From: Deltaproteobacteria bacterium
GTDB taxonomy: Bacteria; Desulfobacterota; Binatia; Binatales; Binataceae
NCBI GenBank assembly: GCA_019237115.1
Contig: JAFAHS010000282.1
Span: forward strand, 28,028 to 92,027
DNA length: 64,000 bases
Direction of reading: 5' to 3'
Shown here: in pieces, positions 24,967 through 34,308 of the stretch
Position numbering within the stretch: position 1 is the stretch's first letter
Layout of the letters: each line of letters opens with the position of its first letter
Notes under the pieces: generated by a model
Databases searched by the model: none
The model's input: only the letters and a program-made list of their open reading frames with translations
Told to the model about the DNA's origin: nothing
Position numbers and translations under genes: made by a program

Positions 24967-25693
24967 TACCTTCTCCCTGGCGACCTCCAAACTCTTCGCC
25001 CGCGCGCGAGACGGTTCACACGCTCCTCATCGCGAACTTGGAATGTATTCGCAGTCGCGCGGTCGGCGGGCAAGTCTCAGTGGCACGCACCTTTCGAAAG
25101 TTGGTGTGTTTATAGCACCGGTATCGTCTTAAATACAGGCACGAAAAGCAGGGTGCGCCTGTGCTTGTCTTGACTGCAAGTTGATGAGTGCAACCGACTG
25201 CGAGAAATCTCCGATCTGGGTGGCTGCGTGAGTCGCAGAAGGCTGAAGGGAGCGCACGTAAGCAACCAATTTCTCCAAAAAGACGAACGGCTTCCAAGAA
25301 CGCCGTTCTAAAGCGGCTATTGGGGACTCCTCGTCCAGGCCGCTCGATTCAGCTCGGAGCTGCCGTTTGAAGAATCGTAGATTGGAGGTGTATCACGCGC
25401 GAGTTTGCGAGCTCAGGAACGCCGCTGCCGAAGTAGCGTTAAAAACTCAAGAGCATCTGGATATTTCTTTCTCTTATACGCAACTCTGCCATTTCATGCA
25501 AAAATAGAATTTATGAATGTCCGCTACCCAGTTAGGAAAACTAAAGAAAGAGTAGATACATCAATCCAAACAATACTCGACCACGGAAAATCCGGGGCCG
25601 TTAGCTACTACGAAGGGAATGGCTTGTAGTCAGGTGACCGATTATGTAGGTTGAAATTGACTTTCGGGTCAGTTTCGTACAAGGAGTCAGTTA
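24967..25693. other. Long intergenic region, AT-richer than surroundings
   Basis: These 727 bp separate the RRM gene from the 136-aa hypothetical gene. GC content drops clearly between about 25430 and 25690. A dyad around 25078-25105 (CGCACC and GGTGTG arms around CTTTCGAAAG) could be part of the RRM leader. Short frames such as 25513-25629 (38 aa) have no ribosome site or known pattern. The stretch may be a regulatory leader plus decayed foreign DNA. Confidence 0.5.
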
Positions 25694-26104
25694 ATGCCGC
25701 GTACTAGTCTAGGTGGAGTAACTTCAGCTTTCGAACGTATTCAACGCCAGGCTCGAACGGTACTCGGAGGCCTCCGGGGGCAGATTCGCGCCAAGGAGAA
25801 TGAACTTCTACGCCTCAAGCAGGAAGAGGCACGCCTTAGCCACCTGCTCGGAAGCGCCGGCAGGACGGGACAGGCGCCGAGGGCGGCGGCGGCCGCCGCA
25901 GCCGCGAGCGGCGGTGTGGGACGCGGACGGATCAATTGGCGTGAAGTGCTCAAGCAGATGCCAAAGCAGTTCAAGGCTTCCGATGTGCGAAAAGTGCGCG
26001 GACTCAAGAGCAAACGTCCGTCGGAGATCTTCGCCGCCATCACGCGTTGGATCGATGCGGGTCTGGCCAAACGCAAGAAGCGCGGAATCTACGAGCGAAG
26101 CTAA
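25694..26104 (+). CDS. Hypothetical basic protein with N-terminal coiled coil
   Basis: This is a 136-aa protein with three visible parts. A heptad-rich helix covers residues 10-55 (AFERIQRQARTVLGGL, then ENELLRLKQEEARL). An alanine-rich linker runs about 60-77. A basic C-terminal domain contains INWREVLKQMPKQFKASDVRK, GLKSKRPSEIFAAITRWID and KRKKRGIYERS. The C-terminal part looks like a small winged-helix-type nucleic-acid-binding unit, but I do not recognise the family. AAGGAG stands nine bases before the ATG, so translation is likely. Confidence 0.75.
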   Translation: MPRTSLGGVTSAFERIQRQARTVLGGLRGQIRAKENELLRLKQEEARLSHLLGSAGRTGQAPRAAAAAAAASGGVGRGRINWREVLKQMPKQFKASDVRKVRGLKSKRPSEIFAAITRWIDAGLAKRKKRGIYERS

Positions 26105-26259
26105 GACCTCGTGATTCCTCTGAGTATTTCCTGACTACCTCGAAAACCAACCGGTGGGCGGTGGCGGACTGCGCACCTCCTGTTCCGTGTATGACGGGCT
26201 GACGGTCGCAACCGAACCGGCTATAACAGGACAACTTCTCGGCGACTCTCTCTTTGTAC

Positions 26260-27294
26260 ATGGCAGTCAAGACCATCGAATGGCGTGCCGATACGGTCCG
26301 GATGATCGATCAACGATTGCTCCCGACGCGAGAGGTAGTACGTACCTATCGGGACTTTCGCGGGGTTGCCGCAGCCATTCGCACGATGGTCATTCGCGGT
26401 GCTCCCGCGATCGGGGTCGCGGCGGCAATGGGAGTGGCGCTGGGTCTCAAGGGTTTCCGCGGCGAGAATGCGGTGAAACGGTTTGCGCTGGTGGCAAAGA
26501 CCCTGCGCTCCACCCGTCCCACTGCAGTCAACCTGGCGTGGGCGGTAGAGCGGATGCGCCGGGTGCTGGAGGAAAATCTGGCCCTCGACGAACCGACCCT
26601 GTTCCGCAGAATGCGCGAGGAGGCCATTTCGATCTACCACGAAGACCTGGCGGCCAATCGTTCATTGGGCCGTTACGGCGCCGAACTCCTGGACGATCCC
26701 GCTATCGTGCTCACGCATTGCAATGCAGGAGCGCTTGCGACCGCAGGCTACGGTACTGCGCTGGGGGTGGTTCGCGCGGCGCGCGAGGCGGGGAAGACCA
26801 TCGCGGTGTATGCAGACGAGACTCGGCCCTTCCTGCAGGGTTCGCGCCTGACCGCGTGGGAGCTTCGTAAAGACCGCATCCCCGTAACTGTAATTGCCGA
26901 CAACATGGCAGCCACGGTCTTGTCCAAGGGCCGCGTGAACTGTGTCATCGTTGGTACGGATCGCACCGCGGCCAACGGTGATGTCGCCAACAAGATCGGT
27001 ACCTATCCGCTCGCGGTGATGGCACGCCGTCACGGGGTGCCATTCTATGTTGCTGCGCCGCTCTCGTCGGTCGATCTACAGTGTGCATCCGGCGAGATGA
27101 TCCCAATCGAGGAACGCAGTCCCAGGGAGATAGTCGAGTTCGCGGGAAAATCAGTAGCTCCCAAAGGAGTAGCAGCTTTCAATCCGGCGTTCGATGTAAC
27201 TCCCGCCGAGTTGGTAAGCGCGATCATCACTGAGCGCGGCGTTGCGCGCGCCCCCTATCGCGAGAGTCTGCGCGCGCTGAAGGGCAGCGGCTAG
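26260..27294 (+). CDS. mtnA: S-methyl-5-thioribose-1-phosphate isomerase
   Basis: This 344-aa protein has the full MtnA pattern: KTIEWRADTVRMIDQRLLP, MVIRGAPAIGVAAA, LTHCNAGALATAGYGTALGV with the catalytic Cys, ADETRPFLQGSRLTAWEL, and GTDRTAANGDVANKIGTY with the catalytic Asp. It converts methylthioribose-1-phosphate to methylthioribulose-1-phosphate in methionine salvage. The related eIF2B-type proteins lack this combination. The ATG at 26260 is preferred to the TTG at 26254. No other salvage gene is next to it. Confidence 0.94.
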   Translation: MAVKTIEWRADTVRMIDQRLLPTREVVRTYRDFRGVAAAIRTMVIRGAPAIGVAAAMGVALGLKGFRGENAVKRFALVAKTLRSTRPTAVNLAWAVERMRRVLEENLALDEPTLFRRMREEAISIYHEDLAANRSLGRYGAELLDDPAIVLTHCNAGALATAGYGTALGVVRAAREAGKTIAVYADETRPFLQGSRLTAWELRKDRIPVTVIADNMAATVLSKGRVNCVIVGTDRTAANGDVANKIGTYPLAVMARRHGVPFYVAAPLSSVDLQCASGEMIPIEERSPREIVEFAGKSVAPKGVAAFNPAFDVTPAELVSAIITERGVARAPYRESLRALKGSG

Positions 27295-27353
27295 CCAGAC
27301 TGCGGCGCGGGGAAGAACTCCCCGAGCATTACGCCCCCGTAGCTAATCGCTGT

Positions 27354-28361
27354 CTACTCTTCAAGATGGTCGAGATACTCGGCGAGGCCATAGCCGACTT
27401 TTTCGCCCCATCGCCATTCGGTCAGGCCTTCGGCGATTCGGGTTACCGTTCCAGCGCGGCGATTGCGCAGTGGAATCATCGAGATAACTTTGCCGGTGAC
27501 TATAACAGGTTCGTCACTGCCGTCGGCCAGAATGGTCGCCTTGATTTTGTCGTGGAGTTTCTGTTGACCGGTGAACTCGGTCACGATTTCAACCTTGCGG
27601 ACAGTGACCGTCGGCTGGCCTTTGCGAGCAATGAACCCGCCCGGATGTTCACTGCCATCGCGATTGACCGTAACGGTAGCCATCCCGCCCAGCCCCTCAT
27701 CGAAGTTCATTGTCAGCCAGCGATAGTATTTGGGTGCCTGCCAATAGCGGGGACCCCAGCTGTGGTCGCGCAGACCGAGTCCGTCGAATTTATATTCGCG
27801 ATCGTCAATTTTGATCGAGCCGGCCGCGTGGCCAAGTTGCTCGAAGTGACCTTTGGCGAACTGGACGCCGGGATCGCTATCGTTGCGCGGCGAGACCCAC
27901 TGATCCCCCTGCCGCTCGCGCAGCTCACCGCCCCAGGCGGGTGCGGTGGCCCGGTAGTCAAGTTCCAGGCGCACCCGGGCGAAGGGATTGCTTTTGAACG
28001 CCCGCGCCGGTTCGGCCATTTCGAGTGGATCCTTCAGGACGCAGACCTTGCCCACATAGGTGACGCGATGATGCTCGAACGGCTTGACAACCCTGAACTG
28101 GAGGCCGCCCGCGTCGTGCGCATCGTTGTTCTTGATTTCGGGACGCTGAAACATGAAGCCAACCGTGGCATCCGGCTGGTAGAGGCAAACGGTCATTTCC
28201 GCCGCGCCCTCGTTGGGCCGATTGCCCAATCGCACAAAACCACCGAGGCGCTGTCCGCGGTCGAAAAAGTTGTAGTACGCGCTTTCATTGAAGTTTGCTT
28301 CGCCGGTGTTGGGATGCATCAAATCGTCGTGTTCGAGCAGGATAACTCTGCGCTCAGCCAT
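27354..28361 (-). CDS. DUF7064/DUF7065-like protein (lipocalin-like, CrtC/AttH-type fold)
   Basis: This is a 335-aa protein with the motif GLRDHSWGPRYW (about residue 200) and an early HPNTGEANFNESAYYNFFD segment. This pattern is common in the DUF7064/7065 proteins found with lipid and steroid genes in actinobacteria and proteobacteria, and recalls the two-domain lipocalin fold of carotenoid 1,2-hydratase. The enzymatic role is unknown. It starts 72 bp after the ABC permease gene on the same strand and may be its last operon member. Confidence 0.7.
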   Translation of the reverse strand: MAERRVILLEHDDLMHPNTGEANFNESAYYNFFDRGQRLGGFVRLGNRPNEGAAEMTVCLYQPDATVGFMFQRPEIKNNDAHDAGGLQFRVVKPFEHHRVTYVGKVCVLKDPLEMAEPARAFKSNPFARVRLELDYRATAPAWGGELRERQGDQWVSPRNDSDPGVQFAKGHFEQLGHAAGSIKIDDREYKFDGLGLRDHSWGPRYWQAPKYYRWLTMNFDEGLGGMATVTVNRDGSEHPGGFIARKGQPTVTVRKVEIVTEFTGQQKLHDKIKATILADGSDEPVIVTGKVISMIPLRNRRAGTVTRIAEGLTEWRWGEKVGYGLAEYLDHLEE

Positions 28362-28433
28362 TGGGGTTGCTCCTTGCAGAATTGTCTAGCACATCGAATC
28401 CAATTCCGGACAGAATCCGGCCAAACGTGGGCC

Positions 28434-29246
28434 CTAGGAGCGGGTTCCCGCCAATTGGGCGAGACCGTCACCAAGCAGGTTGAAGCCGAGTATGGCAAGA
28501 CCGATCGCAAGCCCGGGAGCGATGGTGAGGTACGGAGCGATCAGCATGAACGCGCGGCCCGTATCCAGCATGTTGCCCCAGCTCGGTGTTGGAGGTAGCG
28601 CCCCCAGCCCCAGAAATGACAGCGCAGCCTCGGCTGCGATAATCCCCCCAACCCCGAAGGTCGCCTGCACCACGACCGGGCCGGCCATCGCGGGAATTAG
28701 ATGGCGCAGGAGAACCCGCGCGGGTCGCGCGCCGAGGGTCTCGGCCGCTTGAACGTATTCACGCTCGCGCAGCGATAGCACCTCGCCCCGCACCAATCGC
28801 GCATAGGTGGTCCATCCCATCGCAGATAGCGCGATCACCAGGCCCAGAACCCCGGGGCCGAGGATTGCGGCCAGCGCGATCGCGAGCAAAATCCCGGGGA
28901 ACGCGAGCAGGATGTCGACCCCGCGCATGATCAGCTCGTCGATCCATCCTCCGTTCAAACCGGCCACCCCGCCGACAAGACTGCCGACAATCAACGAGAG
29001 CGCCACTACCGAGACCGAGAGCCCCAACGATAGACGCGCGCCGTACATGATGCGCGCGAAAACATCGCGCCCCAGCGCGTCGCATCCAAGCAGATGCCCG
29101 CCGCTTGGGCGGGCCAGTGAGTCGGACAGATGAACGGCAAGCGGGTCTGTATGCGCCAACCACGGTCCCAACGCCGCGACTGTCGCGAACAGTCCGACGA
29201 TCACCAGGCCCACGGTGAAGGAAGGGTTTGGCGCGAAACGTTTCAA
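28434..29246 (-). CDS. ABC transporter permease, DppC/OppC type
   Basis: This is a 270-aa permease with about six membrane segments. It has the N-terminal OppC pattern (LLGCDALGRDVFARIMYGARLS) and the ATPase-coupling EAA loop (EYVQAAETLGARPARVLLRHLIPA). The frame is open much further upstream, but there it only shadows the DppB gene. The TTG at 29246 overlaps the DppB stop (TTGA) and gives the normal protein start KRFAPNPSFTVGLVIVG. It forms the importer with the DppB-like protein and the binding lipoprotein. No ATPase gene is nearby. Confidence 0.88.
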   Translation of the reverse strand: MKRFAPNPSFTVGLVIVGLFATVAALGPWLAHTDPLAVHLSDSLARPSGGHLLGCDALGRDVFARIMYGARLSLGLSVSVVALSLIVGSLVGGVAGLNGGWIDELIMRGVDILLAFPGILLAIALAAILGPGVLGLVIALSAMGWTTYARLVRGEVLSLREREYVQAAETLGARPARVLLRHLIPAMAGPVVVQATFGVGGIIAAEAALSFLGLGALPPTPSWGNMLDTGRAFMLIAPYLTIAPGLAIGLAILGFNLLGDGLAQLAGTRS

Positions 29247-30160
29247 TCGAGCCTCACCCGTGGATCGACAATCGCATAGACGAAATCGGTGCCCATATTC
29301 ACCACCAGGTAGGTCAGAGCGAAGGTCAACACGCACCCTTCGACCAGGGGATAATCCCGAGCGCTGATAGCGGTGATCAGGAGCCGGCCAATCCCGGGCC
29401 ACGAGAAGATCACTTCGGTGATTAGCGCTCCGGTCAACAGCGCGCCCGCCTGCAAGCCGACAAGAGTCACGACCGAAGTCAGCGCGTTGCGCAGGCCGTG
29501 GCGGAGCAGCGCCGCCGTCTGACCCAGTCCCTTGCCCCGGGCAGTCCGCAGGTAGTCGCTCTCGCGCACCACGATGAGGCTCTGACGCAACATCCGCGCG
29601 AGGACCGCTGCCAGCGCGGTCCCAAGGGTCAGGGCCGGCAACACCAGATGAGAAAATCCGCCACGACCGGTCAGCGGAAACCATCTCAGATCCAACGAGA
29701 AGATAATCATCAACAGCGGCCCCAGGTAGATGTGGGGAATGGATATTCCCAGAATCGCGAACCCCATCGCGCCCAAGTCGCCCACACTGCCCGGTTTCGC
29801 GCCGGAAACTATTCCGAGCGGAAGGGCGACCAGAACCCCGACCAGCAGGCCCGCAATAGTCAACTCCAGGGTGGCTGGGAATCGTTCGACGATCAGACCG
29901 GCGACCGAGCGATGATAGGTGATTGACTCGCCCAAATGGCCCCTGGTCAGGCCGCCCAGGAAGTCGAGGTATTGCTCGGCGAGCGAACGGTCGAGCCCGA
30001 GGGTATGGCGCAAGCCCTCGATATCGCTGGGTGCGGCGGTTTCGCCGAGCATCGCTATGACCGGGTCGCCCGGCACCAGGTGAATCATCGCGAAGGTGAG
30101 GCTTGCGACCCCGAGCGCGACCGGCACCACCGAACCGAGGCGCCGCAGAAAATACCGCAT
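29243..30160 (-). CDS. ABC transporter permease, DppB/OppB type
   Basis: This is a 305-aa permease with the typical DppB N terminus (MRYFLRRLGSVVPVALGVASL and MIHLVPGDPV), about six transmembrane helices, and an EAA loop (SDYLRTARGKGLGQTAALLRHGLRNAL). Its ATG overlaps the stop of the binding-protein gene by one base (TGATG), showing translational coupling. It transports peptides or related nickel/oligosaccharide substrates in family members; the ligand here is unknown. Confidence 0.9.
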   Translation of the reverse strand: MRYFLRRLGSVVPVALGVASLTFAMIHLVPGDPVIAMLGETAAPSDIEGLRHTLGLDRSLAEQYLDFLGGLTRGHLGESITYHRSVAGLIVERFPATLELTIAGLLVGVLVALPLGIVSGAKPGSVGDLGAMGFAILGISIPHIYLGPLLMIIFSLDLRWFPLTGRGGFSHLVLPALTLGTALAAVLARMLRQSLIVVRESDYLRTARGKGLGQTAALLRHGLRNALTSVVTLVGLQAGALLTGALITEVIFSWPGIGRLLITAISARDYPLVEGCVLTFALTYLVVNMGTDFVYAIVDPRVRLD

Positions 30161-31716
30161 CACTCCGATGCCCCAAAAGCGGAGGGGGCCACGAGGGTTA
30201 CGCTCGCGAGCGAACGCAGGCTGCCATTGGGATACGGTTCAAACCCAGCCACCTCGCGATTCAGCACCGTGACGTTTTGCAGCCACCACAGGGATACATA
30301 CGGCAGGTCATTGGCCGCCAGACCTTGCACCTGTGCGTAGACGGCGCGACGGCTTGCCGCATCGATGGTGCTCCTTCCGGCTTCGACCAGAGCGTCCATT
30401 TCCGGGTTGCTGTACGCGCCGCGATTCAGTCCGCGCGGCGGTACCATCCGGGAGTCGAAGGTCAGGTAGTAGTGGTTCGGATCGTTGATGCCGATCCATC
30501 GCATCGAGGCGAGATCGAAGTTGCCGTTGGCGAGGTCACTGTAGAAGGTTGCCCATTCGTTGCTGCGAATCTCGACCCGAATGCCGACTCGTCGCAGCAT
30601 CGCCTGCAGCACCTCGGCGAGCTGGCCGTTTTCGCGTGTAGTCTTGTAGATGAACTTCAGATCGCGTACGCCATTGCGATCTGCGGGATACCCGGCGTCA
30701 TCGAGCAGCCGGCGTGCCATTTCCGGATCATAGCCGTAGGACCGCACCTTGGCGTCGTAAGCCCAATTTTCCGGCGCCAGCATGCCGGTGGCGATGCGGG
30801 CCGTGCCGCGCAGATAGGAACCGACAATTGCGGCGCGGTCGATTGCATAGGCGATTGCGCGGCGAACGCGCAGGTCGCGAAGGTGTGGGTTGCGGAAATT
30901 GAGCAGCAGGTATCCATAGCTGGTCCCGGGCGCCTGGTTGAGGCGAAGGTCGGGATTCGAGACCAGGTAGGGTAGGACTTCGGGGTCAATGTTGTTGGGG
31001 GCGACATCGCAGATCCCTTCCGCGAGCTCCAGCGCGCGCACCGTTGCATCGGGCACGATCCGGAACACGATGCCCTCGAGCGAGCCGGCGGACCCCGGCC
31101 GGTAGGGATTGCGCTTAAGCCAGGCAGCATCATCGCGCAGGTACTTCGTCATCATGAAGGGCCCGTTTCCGGGTGGGCTGACTGCCACGCTGCTATGCGG
31201 CAACGGTGTGCCTGCGGGCACGATGCCATAGGTACCCATCTCCAAGGCGGGTGCGTAGGGGCGTGCGGTGGTAATCACCACCGTGTGCTCGTCCGGAATC
31301 TCGATGGACTTGAGCTGCTCGAGGCCAGCCCGCTTGGGGGATGCCGACCGACTATCGAGAATCGAGTCGTAGGTGAACCTGACATCCCGCGAGGTGAGCT
31401 CGCGGCCGTCGCTGAAGTGCATGCCGGATTTCAAATGGAAGATTATGCGGGTGTCGTCGGGCCGTTCGATGCTTTCAGCGAGATCGCCGACCAGGCGACC
31501 ATTGCGATCGATCTTGACCATCGAATCGAAGATTAACTCCATGATCCGCGACGAGATCGCATCCGTCGCAAAGCGCGGGTCGGTCGCGGTCGGAGAGGTT
31601 TCGACGTCGACCTGCAGGTAATGCGCGGGAGGGGACACCGGACGGGCGCATCCCCAAGCCAGTGCTGCGCATAGTGCGAGCGCGCGTGCGCTCGTCTGAC
31701 CTTGCCGCTTCCTCAT
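30160..31716 (-). CDS. ABC transporter substrate-binding lipoprotein, family 5 (DppA/OppA type)
   Basis: This is a 518-aa extracytoplasmic binding protein. The start MRKRQGQTSARAL is followed by a hydrophobic stretch ending in AWGC, a lipobox that would anchor it through Cys. The SBP family 5 pattern follows (DPRFATDAISSRIMELIFDSM, FHLKSGMHFSDGRELTSRDVRFTYDS, RAIAYAIDRAAIVGSYLRG). The ATG at 31716 suits the signal peptide; an upstream ATG at 31737 is possible. It is the first gene of the SBP-DppB-DppC operon. No ATPase gene occurs within the window. Confidence 0.9.
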   Translation of the reverse strand: MRKRQGQTSARALALCAALAWGCARPVSPPAHYLQVDVETSPTATDPRFATDAISSRIMELIFDSMVKIDRNGRLVGDLAESIERPDDTRIIFHLKSGMHFSDGRELTSRDVRFTYDSILDSRSASPKRAGLEQLKSIEIPDEHTVVITTARPYAPALEMGTYGIVPAGTPLPHSSVAVSPPGNGPFMMTKYLRDDAAWLKRNPYRPGSAGSLEGIVFRIVPDATVRALELAEGICDVAPNNIDPEVLPYLVSNPDLRLNQAPGTSYGYLLLNFRNPHLRDLRVRRAIAYAIDRAAIVGSYLRGTARIATGMLAPENWAYDAKVRSYGYDPEMARRLLDDAGYPADRNGVRDLKFIYKTTRENGQLAEVLQAMLRRVGIRVEIRSNEWATFYSDLANGNFDLASMRWIGINDPNHYYLTFDSRMVPPRGLNRGAYSNPEMDALVEAGRSTIDAASRRAVYAQVQGLAANDLPYVSLWWLQNVTVLNREVAGFEPYPNGSLRSLASVTLVAPSAFGASE

Positions 31717-31796
31717 CGCCACGAGTCTTTGGATCATTGCGGACAGCGCGGATAATAGCAGACGACTCTGGAGTTAAAGTGGAGGAGGCGTGCGCG

Positions 31797-32324
31797 ATGG
31801 CTACCGAATGGCGCGACAAGATAACTCTCCGGCAGGGCGATCTCACCGAGGCATCGACCGATGCAATCGTGAACGCCGCAAACAATGATTTGCAACTGGG
31901 TGGCGGAGTGGCGGGAGCAATTCGTCGCAAGGGTGGTCCAGCCATTCAGGAGGAATGCGATCGCATCGGGCCGCTGCCGCTCGGCGAAGCAGCGCTCACG
32001 GGCGCCGGTCGGCTGCGCGCGAGATACGTCATTCACGCTGCCAGCATGCGACTGGGCGGCCGCACCACGGCGGAAAATCTGCGCGCATCGACCCGCAACT
32101 CGTTGCTACGGGCCAAGGAGAAAGGACTCCGGTCGGTCGCGTTTCCGGCCGTCGGCACCGGGATTGCGGGCTTTGCAATGGACCGGTGCGCCGAGGTGAT
32201 GTTGAGCGAGGTAGCGGCGCATCTGCGCGGCTCGACCTCCGTGGAGAGGGTGGAGTTCGTGCTATTTGATGATGCGGCACTGCAGGAATTCCGGCGCGTG
32301 CTCGAGGGGATGGTGCGAAGCTGA
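31797..32324 (+). CDS. Macrodomain protein (O-acetyl-ADP-ribose deacetylase type)
   Basis: This is a 175-aa macrodomain. It has ITLRQGDLTEASTDAIVNAANNDL, then LGGGVAGAIRRKGGPAIQEEC and the VAFPAVGTGIAGFAMD loop that surrounds the distal ribose. Such proteins hydrolyse O-acetyl-ADP-ribose or remove ADP-ribose from proteins. The ATG at 31797 has GGAGGAGG in front. The frame continues upstream but has no domain there. It is divergent from the ABC importer operon with 80 bp between. Confidence 0.92.
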   Translation: MATEWRDKITLRQGDLTEASTDAIVNAANNDLQLGGGVAGAIRRKGGPAIQEECDRIGPLPLGEAALTGAGRLRARYVIHAASMRLGGRTTAENLRASTRNSLLRAKEKGLRSVAFPAVGTGIAGFAMDRCAEVMLSEVAAHLRGSTSVERVEFVLFDDAALQEFRRVLEGMVRS

Positions 32325-32494
32325 CCGGCGCGCGAACAGAAGGTTAACCTTGCAACCAGGCTTTGCTCCAAGACATTCTCCCAATCCCGGACGGGCCAGT
32401 CCGGCGATTGCGCGAATTCGGTACACTCAACTCTGCCAAGCTCGCACCCGCGCTCGCCAGCAGAAACGGTTACCGACACGGCGAGTTCGACAAA

Positions 32495-34093
32495 TCAGTG
32501 GGCAGCGCCGCCGGCGCCGGCGCGCGCGCGGCGCAGAACGATGAAGCTTGGGACCAGAATCAGCATGACGATCGCAAGGGTGCGGTAGATGTCGTTGAAC
32601 GACAGCATCGCGGCTTGGGCCTGGATCATCGCGTAGACCCCCCCGATGCCCTGCTTCTGCCCGGTGATCAGTTGCGGGACAAAGTGAAAGGGGTGCGCGC
32701 CTGGCAGCTGGGCGCCGGCCGCGCTCATTTTCCAGGCGGCAAAGACCGAGAAGCGTTCCGCGAGATACGACTGGTGGACCTGTTCGTGACTCACCAGGGC
32801 GGTGGTCATGTACGAAATACCGATAGCGGCGCCCGCGTTGCGCATCATGTTATACAGGCTGGCCGCATAGCCCATCCGCTCGCGCTGCACGCAGGAAAGT
32901 GTGATGGCGGAGAGGGTCGGAAAGATCATTCCCATCCCGATGCCCATCACAATGCTTGGCCAGACCACCACCCAGGTACTTACCTGCAGATCCCAGCGCG
33001 ACATCTGCCACAGGCCCGCGGTCATACCGACAAAACCCAGGCCGATGAGCGGCCGGGTGTCAAAACCGGCACGTGAGAGCTGGCCAACGAGAAGCATCGC
33101 CACCATGGTTCCGAGGCCACGCGGAGCCAGGACCAGGCCGGCCTTCCAGGCGGAGTATCCGAGCAGCTCCTGGAGGAAGATCGGATTGAGCAGGCCCGTG
33201 CCGTAGAGCGCGAAACTCATCGCGACCATCAGCGCGACCGAAAAGCTGAAGATCGGAATCTTGAGAATGCGAAGATCAAGAATTGGTTCCTCGAACCACA
33301 GTTCGTGAATCACGAACCAGGTGAACAGGGCCAGCGAGATCACGACCGAATAGACCACCCACGACGATGCAAACCAGTCCGCGCGCTGGCCGCGATCGAG
33401 AACGATTTGCGTCAATCCCAGGCTCACCGCCAACAGGAGCATCCCGAGGTAATCAACCTTGCCGCCGCGCGCGCGATGCGCCCGCAGGTAGGCGGGGTCG
33501 TGCACGAAGGCCGAGACCATCAAGAATGCGATAAGGCCGATGGGCAGATTGATGTAGAAATTCCAGCGCCAGTTCCAGTTGTCCGTGATCCAGCCGCCCA
33601 GCGTTGGACCCATGATCGGAGCCACCATCAGACCCATGCCCCAGGTTGCCATGGCGAGCTGCTGCTCGTTGGGTGGAAAGGTCTCCATGAGGATGGCTTG
33701 CGACGACGGGATCATCGCGGCGCCGGCCGCCCCCTGGATGAGCCGGAATATCACCATCTGGTCGAGTGAGCGCGCCGCACCGCACGTCCCGGAGGCGGCA
33801 ACGAACACCGCGACCGAGGTAAGAAAGTAGCGCTTGCGGCCGAAGCGGGCGGAGATCCACCCGGTCATCGGGATCATGATGCCGTTCGCGATCAGGTAGC
33901 TGGTCAAGACCCAGGCGATCTCGTCAACGCTCGCGGAAAAGGTCCCCTGCATGTGCGGGAGGGCGACGTTGACGATCGAGGTATCGAGCACCTCGAGCGC
34001 CGTGCCCAGCATCACGGCCAACGCGATCAGCCATTTGTGCGACGGCCCGGCGTGGTCAAACTGCTCGAGCGTTACTCTACTGGCGGCTCCCAT
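32495..34093 (-). CDS. DHA2-family MFS multidrug efflux transporter (EmrB/QacA type)
   Basis: This is a 532-aa membrane protein with about 14 predicted helices. Motif C/D1-type signatures are visible: LDTSIVNVALPHMQ, WVLTSYLIANGIMIPMTGW, the loop motif ARFGRKR, and GPTLGGWITDNWNWRW. These define the drug:H+ antiporter-2 family of EmrB and QacA. In EmrAB-TolC systems an EmrA adaptor works with it, but none is encoded next to it. ATG at 34093. The substrate range is unknown. Confidence 0.92.
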   Translation of the reverse strand: MGAASRVTLEQFDHAGPSHKWLIALAVMLGTALEVLDTSIVNVALPHMQGTFSASVDEIAWVLTSYLIANGIMIPMTGWISARFGRKRYFLTSVAVFVAASGTCGAARSLDQMVIFRLIQGAAGAAMIPSSQAILMETFPPNEQQLAMATWGMGLMVAPIMGPTLGGWITDNWNWRWNFYINLPIGLIAFLMVSAFVHDPAYLRAHRARGGKVDYLGMLLLAVSLGLTQIVLDRGQRADWFASSWVVYSVVISLALFTWFVIHELWFEEPILDLRILKIPIFSFSVALMVAMSFALYGTGLLNPIFLQELLGYSAWKAGLVLAPRGLGTMVAMLLVGQLSRAGFDTRPLIGLGFVGMTAGLWQMSRWDLQVSTWVVVWPSIVMGIGMGMIFPTLSAITLSCVQRERMGYAASLYNMMRNAGAAIGISYMTTALVSHEQVHQSYLAERFSVFAAWKMSAAGAQLPGAHPFHFVPQLITGQKQGIGGVYAMIQAQAAMLSFNDIYRTLAIVMLILVPSFIVLRRARAGAGGAAH

Positions 34094-34308
34094 GAGAAAT
34101 TCATTCCGCGGCTGGTCTTAGCCATAGTAACGGACTCTTATCGACGAGACACCGGCGCGCTTGCGGTCATCCGAAAGGCACCGAACCGTAATACGATCTT
34201 CATTGATTGCGACGCACCAACCCCATTGATTGTGCAGCGCCAACCTCGCGATGCTTAAGCGTGCAACCCGATGGTGACAACGGGTATTCGAGCGGCTACT
34301 CTCTGTGC

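Noticed and set aside
25513..25629. 38-codon small gene in the AT-rich stretch
   Set aside because: No ribosome site and no recognisable sequence pattern; left as part of the intergenic description.
29247..30176. N-terminal half of the 580-codon frame containing the DppC permease
   Set aside because: This part only reads the DppB gene in another frame. The TTG at 29246 overlapping the DppB stop gives a normal DppC start.
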